Shown: positions 51,143 to 58,362 of the stretch, piece by piece
Numbering within the stretch: position 1 is the first letter of the stretch
Layout: every line of letters starts with the position of its first letter
Origin: Clostridia bacterium
GTDB taxonomy: Bacteria; Bacillota; Clostridia; Christensenellales; Aristaeellaceae
Assembly (NCBI GenBank): GCA_017395065.1
Contig: JAFPWH010000021.1
Location: 1 to 64,000 of the forward strand
Reading direction: 5' to 3'
DNA length: 64,000 nucleotides
Made by a program: the position numbers and the translations under genes
Notes under the pieces: model-generated
What the model was told of the DNA's origin: nothing
Database searches by the model: none
The model's input: only the letters and a program-made list of their open reading frames with translations

Positions 51143-54121
51143 ATGCGAAAGGTAAAAGGCTTTGCGTTCGGGCTGTTGCTTGTTGTGACGGTCTGTTTGC
51201 TCTGCGGCTGCGGTCCCGAAGACGACTCCACCGACGATCTGCTCATCAACGTGGACGTGCCCTTTTCCACGATGGGCGTGCTCTCCACGCCCGCCGCGAT
51301 CCAATTAAGCGGCTGGTTCGGCGAAACGGTCACGATCGACGAAGACGAATATACGGTACTGAACCAGAAGGACATCGGCACGCCGGTCGAAAAGCTGCAG
51401 ACGCGCCTGATCGAGCTTGGCTATCTGTCCAACGAAAAGAGCGCAAGCACCGGCAAGCTCAAGCGCGTCACCGGCAAATTCGACGCGGCGACGCAGCAGG
51501 CGGTGGAGAAATTCGAGGCGGCCTACGGGCAGACGCCAAGCGGCGTGGCCACGGAGCTGATGCAGTACTATCTATACAAAACCGACGCGACGCCCTACAG
51601 CGCCGCCGTGACGGCGACGCCCACCGCGACGCCCGTTCCGTACGCCACCGCGCGCACGTACCGCTACCTGCAAAGGGGCGACAGCGGCGACGACGTGAAG
51701 GCGCTTCAGCAGCGCCTTTACGAGCTCGGCTACCTGAGCTTCGTAAGCGGCGAATACGACACGGCGACGGAAAAGGCGGTCAAGCTGTTCGGCTCGGCCT
51801 ATTATAAGGATACCAACGGAAACGCGACGATCGAATTGCAAAAGGCGCTGTTCTCGCAAAGCGCAAAGACGTATTCCGAAATGCTCGCGTCCGTCACCCC
51901 CACGCCCTCGCCCACGCCGACGGCCGATCCTTACGCAGGCTACACGGCGCTCAAAGAAGGCGATCACGGCGCGCAGGTGACGCAGTTGCAAAAGCGCCTG
52001 CGCGAGCTGGGCTATATGCACACGACCGCGGACGGCATCTACGGCGAAAGGACGGTCACGGCGGTCAAAAAGTTCGAGGCCGCCTACGGAAGGCCGGAAA
52101 CGGGCGTGGCGACAGTCGCGCTGCAGGCAGTGCTGTTCTCAGACGACGCGCTCAGGTACGGCGAAGTTACGCCGACGCCTGCCTTTACCTTCACCCCCAC
52201 GCCCACGCCCGCGCCGGCGTATACGCTGCTGAGCACCGGCTCGATGGGTGAGGACGTGCGAAGGCTTCAGTTGAGGCTGATCGAGCTCGGTTATTTAAGC
52301 GGCGAGGCGGACGGCGAATACGGCAGCATGACGCGCCGCGCCGTGGAAGCGTTCGAGCAGGCCTACGGCCAGCCCGCAACCGGCGTCGCCACGACTACGC
52401 TTCAGCAGTACCTGTTCTCCGACAGCGCGCTGCCCAATCCCAACGCCACCGCTACGCCCAGGAACGTCGGTTACGCGGATCTGAATCCCGGTTCCTACGG
52501 GCAGGAAGTGAGCGATCTGCAGGGGCGGCTGATGGAGCTTGGCTACTATGACGGCGAAGTCAGCGGTTACTACGACGAGCAGACCGCCGAGGCCGTAAAG
52601 CTGTTCGAAGCGGCCTACGGTAAGCCCATGACCGGCATCGCGACGAGCGCGCTGCAGGTGTTTCTGTACCGCACCGACGCAAAAGTGAACGTGACGCCCA
52701 CGCCCGCGCCGTCCTACGCGCAGCTTCAAAAAGGCGACAAGGGCGACGAGGTCAAGCGCCTTCAGACCCGCCTGGTGGAGCTCGGCTATCTGAGCGGCAC
52801 CGTGGACGGCTATTACGGCGAAGGCACCGCGCTCGCGGTAAGATACTTCGAGGCCGCCTACGGCAGGGCGCAAACCGGCATCGCCACGGGCGAACTGCAG
52901 GCGACGCTGTATTCGTCAAACGCCAGAAGGAACACGAGCGGCAACGTCGCCGTAAGCTATTCCACGCTCAAGATCGGCGACAGCGGAAACGGCGTGACGG
53001 CGCTGCAAAACCGCCTGATCGCGCTGGGCTACATGAACGGCTCGGCCTCCGGCAGCTACAACAACCGCACGGTGAACGCCGTGAAGGCCTTCCAGAAGCT
53101 GATGGGTCTCAGCGTAAACGGCGCGGCTTCGAGCGAGCTTCAGCAAAGGCTGTTCTCCTCCGGCGCGAAGCGCTTTTCGGAAGAAAAGATCGTTTCCGTA
53201 AACAAGCCTGCGAAGGTCAGCGCCTCCTCGACCGGCGTGTACGAATCGTTGTACGACAACAATCCCTCGATCACCATCCCCCGCGGGACACAGCTTACCG
53301 TGCTCAGGACCCGCGGCATCTGGGCAGAGGTCAGCAACGCCGGCGGCAGCGTGGGCTACGTCATGCTGTCCGATCTGGAATACGTGAGCAGTTCGACGCC
53401 CACCCCGGCGCCCACGGCGAAGACGACCTCCGTGAACAGACCCGCCGTCATCAGCAAGGATTCCGTGACCGTGTACGAAGGTGCCTCTTCGAGTGCAAGA
53501 AAGATGGGCACGCTCAACAAGGGCTTTCAGGTGTTCTGGGTATCCACGACGGGCGAATGGGCGCAGATCCGCAACAACGCGGGCACGATGACCGGCTACG
53601 TCAAGAGCTCTCAGTTGATCTTTTACGAGGCGCCAAGCGCGAGCGGGGATTTCAAGCCCCTTTCGAACGGCAGCACGGGCGACGACGTCAAGCGCCTGCA
53701 GTCGCGCCTGAAGGAGCTGGACTACTATTACGGCGACATCGGCGGCAACTACCTGACGCGCACCACGGCAGCCGTCAAGCTGTTCCAGCAGGAGATCGGC
53801 ATCACGGCGGACGGAAAGGCGACGTCCGGCCTGCAGGACATACTGTTTTGCAGCTACGCCCCGACGCACAAGACCTACAGCCGCAGCGAAAAGAGCTACA
53901 GCGACATGTACTCCGGCCGCAGCGACAGCGCGGTAACGGATTTTCAGAATCTGCTCAAGCGCCTCGGCTACCTCTCAAGCGTAAGCGGCACGTACGACAG
54001 CGCCACCGTGAAAGCGGTAAAGCAGGTGCAGACGAAGCTGGGTATGAGAGACACGAGCGGCATCGCCACGAAGGAGCTTCAGGCGTTTTTGTTCAAGGCG
54101 GGAGATCTGATCAAAAAATAG
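51143..54121 (+). CDS. Lipoprotein with nine peptidoglycan-binding repeats and two SH3 domains
   Basis: A 992-residue surface protein. The signal peptide ends in a lipobox (CLLCGC, lipidated Cys about residue 24). Seven PG_binding_1 units of about 75 residues follow (G-x-x-V-x-x-L-Q-x-R-L-x-E-L-G-Y ... AAYG ... G-x-A-T-x-x-L-Q), joined by Thr/Pro/Ala-rich linkers (TATPTATPVP, TPTPSPTPTADP). Then come two bacterial SH3 domains (about 690-830; GVYESLYDN... and VTVYEGASSSARKMG) and two more PG-binding units. No catalytic domain is present, so it is probably a wall anchor or scaffold. The ATG at 51143 follows GGGAGGAAAC; an earlier ATG at 51113 is directly after the -10 box and lacks a ribosome site. 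Confidence 0.88.
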   Translation: MRKVKGFAFGLLLVVTVCLLCGCGPEDDSTDDLLINVDVPFSTMGVLSTPAAIQLSGWFGETVTIDEDEYTVLNQKDIGTPVEKLQTRLIELGYLSNEKSASTGKLKRVTGKFDAATQQAVEKFEAAYGQTPSGVATELMQYYLYKTDATPYSAAVTATPTATPVPYATARTYRYLQRGDSGDDVKALQQRLYELGYLSFVSGEYDTATEKAVKLFGSAYYKDTNGNATIELQKALFSQSAKTYSEMLASVTPTPSPTPTADPYAGYTALKEGDHGAQVTQLQKRLRELGYMHTTADGIYGERTVTAVKKFEAAYGRPETGVATVALQAVLFSDDALRYGEVTPTPAFTFTPTPTPAPAYTLLSTGSMGEDVRRLQLRLIELGYLSGEADGEYGSMTRRAVEAFEQAYGQPATGVATTTLQQYLFSDSALPNPNATATPRNVGYADLNPGSYGQEVSDLQGRLMELGYYDGEVSGYYDEQTAEAVKLFEAAYGKPMTGIATSALQVFLYRTDAKVNVTPTPAPSYAQLQKGDKGDEVKRLQTRLVELGYLSGTVDGYYGEGTALAVRYFEAAYGRAQTGIATGELQATLYSSNARRNTSGNVAVSYSTLKIGDSGNGVTALQNRLIALGYMNGSASGSYNNRTVNAVKAFQKLMGLSVNGAASSELQQRLFSSGAKRFSEEKIVSVNKPAKVSASSTGVYESLYDNNPSITIPRGTQLTVLRTRGIWAEVSNAGGSVGYVMLSDLEYVSSSTPTPAPTAKTTSVNRPAVISKDSVTVYEGASSSARKMGTLNKGFQVFWVSTTGEWAQIRNNAGTMTGYVKSSQLIFYEAPSASGDFKPLSNGSTGDDVKRLQSRLKELDYYYGDIGGNYLTRTTAAVKLFQQEIGITADGKATSGLQDILFCSYAPTHKTYSRSEKSYSDMYSGRSDSAVTDFQNLLKRLGYLSSVSGTYDSATVKAVKQVQTKLGMRDTSGIATKELQAFLFKAGDLIKK

Positions 54122-54147
54122 CGAAAATCATTTCTGAAGAACAAACA

Positions 54148-54193
54148 AGGGGCTGTTGCAAAAGTTCATCCGCAACGAGCCCCTGAATTTTTG
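54148..54193 (+). terminator. Terminator after the peptidoglycan-binding lipoprotein
   Basis: AGGGGCT and TTGC (from 54148) pair with GCAA and AGCCCCT (to 54184), then GAATTTTTG. Confidence 0.85.
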
Positions 54194-54221
54194 TCAGCGT
54201 GTTTTTCGTTTCCGCTTGCCG

Positions 54222-54725
54222 CTAAAGCGTCATCCGGTAGGCCGTTTCCTCTGCTTCGAGACGCTTTAGGAACGCTTCATACTCCGCGTCAGAGGCCAGA
54301 ATCTGCACCGCTTCTTCGGCGGCCTTCACGAAGTCGGCCCGCAGGCCCTTTTTGCCCCAGCCGTACAGGGGGCAGACGGCGGCGGCGCGCCTGTCCATGC
54401 GCACGCTCCAAAGCTGTTTTTTGTCGGAAAAATACGGCGTCAGCGGAAAAATGCGGCACAGAAACGGCCTGAAATCCCGCTCGCAGGGGGCGGCACAATA
54501 CAGCGCACGGACGGACGCCTTCGTGACGGGCATTTCGCTTTCGTACTGCTTTCCCCAGTTCATGGTTTCGCCGTCCTCGCCCGGCAGAAGCCAGACGCAC
54601 GAACCCGCTTCTCCGTTGTCTTTGCAGCACGCGCGATCGCAATACAGACCGCAGTCTGTTTTCAGCGGCGTCACGTCCTTCAGTAGATCCAGCGCGCTTT
54701 GCAGAAGTTCGGTTTTCATGCTCAT
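54222..54725 (-). CDS. Cys-rich protein, YkgJ-like metal-binding
   Basis: A 167-residue protein with clusters CGLYC, ACC, SC and later CAAPCERDFRPFLCRIFPL, reminiscent of the CxxCxxCC (YkgJ) zinc/iron-binding group, but not an exact match. Its ATG overlaps the stop of the DUF362 ferredoxin gene (ATGA), so the two are coupled; an alternative ATG two codons later is possible. It may handle a metal or cluster for its neighbour (inference). Confidence 0.65.
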   Translation of the reverse strand: MSMKTELLQSALDLLKDVTPLKTDCGLYCDRACCKDNGEAGSCVWLLPGEDGETMNWGKQYESEMPVTKASVRALYCAAPCERDFRPFLCRIFPLTPYFSDKKQLWSVRMDRRAAAVCPLYGWGKKGLRADFVKAAEEAVQILASDAEYEAFLKRLEAEETAYRMTL

Positions 54726-55876
54726 TTCATCCTGTTCAGCAGTTTGGCGACGGCGGGGCGCTTTACCTTCATCGCGCCCTTGGGGCAGAATTCCTGGCAG
54801 CAGAAGCAGCGGATGCACTTGCCCCGATCGATCCGAGGCTTGTGTTTTTGCATGGCGATCGCCTTCGCCGGGCAGATCTGAAAACACTTCTCACAGCCAA
54901 CGCACTCGCTTTTTTTAACTCTGGGCTCGCTGCGCAGCGCTTTTTGTATGAACGCGCTCACGGCTTTTCCGATCAGACCGCCCGCCTGCGTTTCAAAATT
55001 CAGATCCTTGCGCTGACGCACCAGCTCGTAATCGTCGACGCGGAAAACGTCCGGGTTTCCGAAAACCTCAAACGGCTCCTCGAGACCGCGCTTTTTTGCC
55101 GCCGCGATCGTTTCGACGCCGTCCGGGTCGAGGCCGATGATCCCCGCGCAGACCCTGTCGCAGCAATAGGGGCTGTCGCTTGCGAGCAGCGCGCCGATGT
55201 GGCGGGGCTTGCCCGCCGTGGGGCCGTTGCCTTCCATGCCGGTCACCGCGTCCACAAGGCACAGCGCGGGCTTGAAGCGCTCGTTCAGGTCCACGAGCAT
55301 GTTCGCAAAATCCTCGTGCTTCGGGTACTTAAAGTGGTATTCCGGCTTGAACGTGCCCGGCACCGCGCCGAACATGTTCTTGACGCAGGCGCTCATGCCC
55401 ATCATGCCGTGGGTCTTGAGCTTGCAGAAATCGATGATCGCGTCCGCCTCGTCGAGATAGGACGTATAATCGAGTTCCTTTACGATGAGGCCGCCCGGGT
55501 TTTCCGCGTGGACGTGCTCGAAGTTCTGATTGAGTTTTGCCCCGGTTTTGGTCAGCTCCTTCATGCCCGTCACGGCGTAGACGCGGTTGACGTAGGCGCT
55601 GTTGTACAGGCCGCCGGGGCTGTCCCCCACCGTCACTTCACAGCCGCCCGCGATCAGATATTCGCACAGCGCGTACAAAAGCGCGGGATGCGTGGTCGCC
55701 GCGGACTCCGGCTTCATCATGCTGACCAAATTGGCCTTGATCACGACGCGCTTTCCCGGCGCGATAAAAGAAAAGCGGCCGAAGGGCTCAAGAAGCTCCT
55801 TCAGCGCGCTTTTGACCGTCTCCGGCTCGTAGTTTTCGCAGGCGACGACGGAAACCTTTTTAGGCGTTGGGTTCAT
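54722..55876 (-). CDS. DUF362 protein with two [4Fe-4S] ferredoxin motifs
   Basis: A 384-residue protein. The DUF362 domain (about 1-290; VVIKANLVSMMKPESAATTHP, TVGDSPGG, DFCKLKTHGMMGMSACVKNMFGAVPG) precedes a bacterial ferredoxin-type domain with CVGCEKCFQICP and CIRCFCCQEFCP. Such proteins are common in anaerobes and are presumed to be redox proteins, but no reaction is established. It overlaps the TPR-like gene before it by 17 bases and the Cys-rich gene after it by 4. Confidence 0.9.
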   Translation of the reverse strand: MNPTPKKVSVVACENYEPETVKSALKELLEPFGRFSFIAPGKRVVIKANLVSMMKPESAATTHPALLYALCEYLIAGGCEVTVGDSPGGLYNSAYVNRVYAVTGMKELTKTGAKLNQNFEHVHAENPGGLIVKELDYTSYLDEADAIIDFCKLKTHGMMGMSACVKNMFGAVPGTFKPEYHFKYPKHEDFANMLVDLNERFKPALCLVDAVTGMEGNGPTAGKPRHIGALLASDSPYCCDRVCAGIIGLDPDGVETIAAAKKRGLEEPFEVFGNPDVFRVDDYELVRQRKDLNFETQAGGLIGKAVSAFIQKALRSEPRVKKSECVGCEKCFQICPAKAIAMQKHKPRIDRGKCIRCFCCQEFCPKGAMKVKRPAVAKLLNRMK

Positions 55877-56882
55877 TGTCGTCCTCCGGCGATGCTTTCC
55901 CGGCGAGCAGCAGACTGCTTAAGCTGTTGTCCTCGGGCAGCAGCTCAAGATAGTCCTGCCAGTTGGCCACGAGCTTCACCGTTTCGAGCGCGGCCTGATC
56001 CTGCCCCGCTTCGGCCTGCTGGTTTGCCAGCAGCACGCGGCACTCGTCCATTTTGACCGCGCTGTCGGCGTAGGCCTGAATGTCCTCGAACTGTGCGATG
56101 GCGTCCTGGTATTTGCCCTCGTTCATGCTGAGCACGCCGCCGTAATAGGCGCTGCGCAGGTCTCTCAGGTATACGTGGGCGGGCTCATATTCGTCCCTGA
56201 TCGCCTCCATGCCGTTTACGGCGAAGGCCAGATCGGTCCATGTAAAAGAATCGTAATAATTGAATTCCGTCTCGTAGCTGCCGTCCATCAGATTCTGAAG
56301 CGGCGCGCTGAGGGCGTGGCTCTGGCTCAGATACGCCGTGATCTCGCTCCTGGCTTCGTCGTAGCGCTTTTCGGCGATCAGTTGTTCGCTGTCCAAATAG
56401 ACGCTGATCGCGTACATCGCGTCGTCGCGCTCCGGATTGTCGGCGTCGAGGGAATAGTAGACGTACGCCTCGCGGTATTTGCCCTCGTCGACGGCATTTT
56501 CCGCCATTTCACCGAAGGAGCCGAGGCTGAGCTGTACGTTCAGCTGATCTTCCTTGCGCAGGGCAAGATACGCGTCCGCGGCTTTGCTCAGTTCTCCCGC
56601 GTCGAACAGCGCCATGCACTCCGTATAGGAAGCAAGGCGTCTGCTGTCCCGGAAGGAGCCCAGCGCTTTGAAGCCGTCCCGCGCGGCTGCCCAGTCGCCC
56701 CTGTTCATGGCGTCCTCGGCGATCTCGTAGTTTTTGGCGGGCTTCAGTACGAGCGCGTAGCACGCGATCAGTGAAAACACGATCACAAACGCCAGCGCCG
56801 TGCTCATAAGCCGGACCCTGCGCTTTGCCTTTTTCTTGATCGCCCTGCGTTCTTTTTCGTAAATGCTTTCTTTCCTGCTCAT
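55860..56882 (-). CDS. Membrane-anchored TPR-like repeat protein
   Basis: A 340-residue protein. A basic N-terminus (KERRAIKKKAKRRVR) and one membrane helix (LMSTALAFVIVFSLIACYALVL) anchor an outside domain of helical repeats rich in Ala, Tyr and Asp (YEIAEDAMNRGDWAAARDGFKALGSFRDS; YREAYVYYSLDADNPERDDAMYA; YQDAIAQFEDIQAYADS). The repeat pattern GDWAAA...F..LG.F.DS is typical of clostridial surface proteins. Function unknown. First gene of the three-gene unit; RBS GGAGG. Confidence 0.75.
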   Translation of the reverse strand: MSRKESIYEKERRAIKKKAKRRVRLMSTALAFVIVFSLIACYALVLKPAKNYEIAEDAMNRGDWAAARDGFKALGSFRDSRRLASYTECMALFDAGELSKAADAYLALRKEDQLNVQLSLGSFGEMAENAVDEGKYREAYVYYSLDADNPERDDAMYAISVYLDSEQLIAEKRYDEARSEITAYLSQSHALSAPLQNLMDGSYETEFNYYDSFTWTDLAFAVNGMEAIRDEYEPAHVYLRDLRSAYYGGVLSMNEGKYQDAIAQFEDIQAYADSAVKMDECRVLLANQQAEAGQDQAALETVKLVANWQDYLELLPEDNSLSSLLLAGKASPEDDNEPNA

Positions 56883-56908
56883 AACGGCCTCCTGTGCTAT
56901 ACGGATAA

Positions 56909-56937
56909 ATTATAACACATCGAAATACTTTTGTAAA
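56909..56937 (-). promoter_or_regulatory. Sigma-A promoter of the TPR-DUF362-Cys-rich operon
   Basis: On minus TTTACA (56937-56932), 17-base spacer, TATAAT (56914-56909). Confidence 0.8.
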
Positions 56938-56993
56938 TATTGGAAATAAATATTTCACAAATATATTTCGGCCGGCGAGCAAAAAACAGTGTA

Positions 56994-57509
56994 TTACGGA
57001 TCGTAGGCGCGGGCAGCCTCCGCGTTTTCAAGCTGCAGCAGTTTCAATTTTCGCTGTGTGCCTGCGGCGTAGCCGGTCAGTCGCCCTTGATCGCCCAGTA
57101 CGCGGTGACAGGGCACGATGATCGACACGGGATTTCGCGCGACCGCCTGCCCCACGGCCTGCGCGGAGAAGCTTGCAAGACCCCGCCGCGCGGCGAGAAG
57201 CTGCGCGATGTCGCCGTAGGTAACCGTCTTTCCGTAGGGAATGGTCGTCAGGATCTCCCAGACCTCTTTTTGAAAGGCCGTGCCGCTTAACCGAAGCGGC
57301 GGCGCAAAGGACGGTGCGCTGCCGCCGAAATAGTCCGAAAGCCAGCGTTCCGCACAATCGAACACGGGCAAATGCGCCTCGAGGGCCTCCTCGGAAAGCG
57401 TGCTTCCGAAATGCTTCTGCCCGTCGAACCAAAGGCCCGTGAGCGCTTCGCCGTCCGAGGACAGTGTGATGCCGCCAAGCGGAGACGCACAGTGATGAAC
57501 GTATTGCAT
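56994..57509 (-). CDS. ogt: Methylated-DNA-protein-cysteine methyltransferase
   Basis: A 171-residue suicide repair protein that removes alkyl groups from O6-guanine. The acceptor Cys is in IIVPCHRVLG, with the DNA-binding helix region GTAFQKEVWEILTTIPYGKTVTYGDIA and the Asn hinge (ARNPVS). RBS is GGAGG. Monocistronic with its own promoter. Confidence 0.95.
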   Translation of the reverse strand: MQYVHHCASPLGGITLSSDGEALTGLWFDGQKHFGSTLSEEALEAHLPVFDCAERWLSDYFGGSAPSFAPPLRLSGTAFQKEVWEILTTIPYGKTVTYGDIAQLLAARRGLASFSAQAVGQAVARNPVSIIVPCHRVLGDQGRLTGYAAGTQRKLKLLQLENAEAARAYDP

Positions 57510-57574
57510 GCCGTTTCCTCCGTGAACGCAAAATCGGACTGAGCTGCTTTTTCTCTCTTCTTCCGTCCTGTATC

Positions 57575-57603
57575 ATCATACCATCCGGCAGTCGCTTTTG
57601 CAA
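57575..57603 (-). promoter_or_regulatory. Sigma-A promoter of ogt
   Basis: On minus TTGCAA (57603-57598), 17-base spacer, TATGAT (57580-57575). Confidence 0.65.
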
Positions 57604-57701
57604 GCGCGTCCTTTGAATGCTTCAATGAAAACGTATGCGCCCCTGCGGCGGACAAAACGGCGGATTCATTAAAGAAATTCGACAAAATGTAAAAAACCAT
57701 C

Positions 57702-57730
57702 TTGCAAAAAAATGTTGCATACGCTATAAT
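57702..57730 (+). promoter_or_regulatory. Sigma-A promoter of the structured RNA/zinc-ribbon transcript
   Basis: TTGCAA (57702-57707), 17-base spacer, TATAAT (57725-57730). Confidence 0.8.
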
Positions 57731-57737
57731 ATTCGGT

Positions 57738-57965
57738 GATCGCGTGCTTTGAGTCTGTGGTTGAAAGTCGATGCCAGTCGCAGGCGAAACGATCCACGTA
57801 AACCGGACAAAGCTCCGGCGAGCATGGTGCGGCTTAGAGGTAAGTCCGACCGTTCAGTGAATGGACGAGAGGGTCAGTAGTGGGGAGCTCAAGGCTTATG
57901 AGCGAACGCTCCGGTCGGCGAGTGTGGGGTCAAAGACCAGGTCAGTCAACGCGCGCGGTTCATAT
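57738..57965 (+). ncRNA. Structured RNA upstream of the zinc-ribbon gene
   Basis: About 225 bases between a strong promoter and the zinc-ribbon gene carry no plausible coding frame but many paired elements: GATCGCG near 57738 with CGCGCGGTTC near 57955 as a closing stem; GTGG...CCAC (about 57760-57800); CCGGA-CAAAGC-TCCGG (about 57802-57817); GTCC...GGAC (about 57845-57868); GCTCA...TGAGC (about 57888-57904); GGTC-AAA-GACC (about 57927-57936). Unpaired stretches such as GTTGAAAGTCGATGCC look conserved-like. Size, context and style recall the raiA-type RNA of Firmicutes, but this identity is from memory and not proven. It could be a stable RNA processed from the leader or a cis-regulator. Confidence 0.6.
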
Positions 57966-57988
57966 ATTAATTTGGGGGTATTTATTCA

Positions 57989-58276
57989 ATGTACGAGGAC
58001 AAGACTCTGATCTGCAAGGATTGCGGCAAGGAATTCATCTTCTCTGCCGGTGAGCAGGCGTTCTACGCCGAGAAGGGTTTCCAGAACGAGCCCACCCGCT
58101 GCAAGGACTGCCGTAACGCCCGCAAGGCCGCGCGCAACAACGCCGGCGGTGAGCGCGAGATGTTCGAGACCGTGTGCGCCGAGTGCGGCAAGCCCACTCG
58201 CGTGCCCTTCATCCCGAAGAGCGACCGTCCCATCTACTGCAGTGAGTGCTACGCGGCCAAGATGCAGCATCAGTAA
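57989..58276 (+). CDS. Double zinc-ribbon protein (CxxC motifs)
   Basis: A 95-residue protein with two zinc-ribbon halves: CKDCGKEFIFSAGEQAFYAEKGF...CKDC and CAECGKPTRVPFIPKSDRPIYCSEC. The first matches the zinc-ribbon type with the F-S-x-G-E-Q-x-F-Y signature. Such proteins are frequent in Clostridia; their function is not known, though RNA or nucleic acid binding is plausible. The Shine-Dalgarno sequence (GGGGG) is placed about 10 bases before the ATG. It is preceded by the structured RNA leader. Confidence 0.85.
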   Translation: MYEDKTLICKDCGKEFIFSAGEQAFYAEKGFQNEPTRCKDCRNARKAARNNAGGEREMFETVCAECGKPTRVPFIPKSDRPIYCSECYAAKMQHQ

Positions 58277-58297
58277 ATATAGGTTTCGACCCGACTG

Positions 58298-58345
58298 AAA
58301 GGGGCTGCCGTGGATCTTGCGATCCTGCGGCAGCCCCTTTGTATC
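58298..58345. terminator. Bidirectional terminator after the zinc-ribbon gene
   Basis: A perfect 13-bp stem, AAAGGGGCTGCCG (58298-58310) with CGGCAGCCCCTTT (58328-58340). It lies between two convergent units and can serve both. Confidence 0.9.
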
Positions 58346-58362
58346 CGGTTCCTTTTTTCTCT

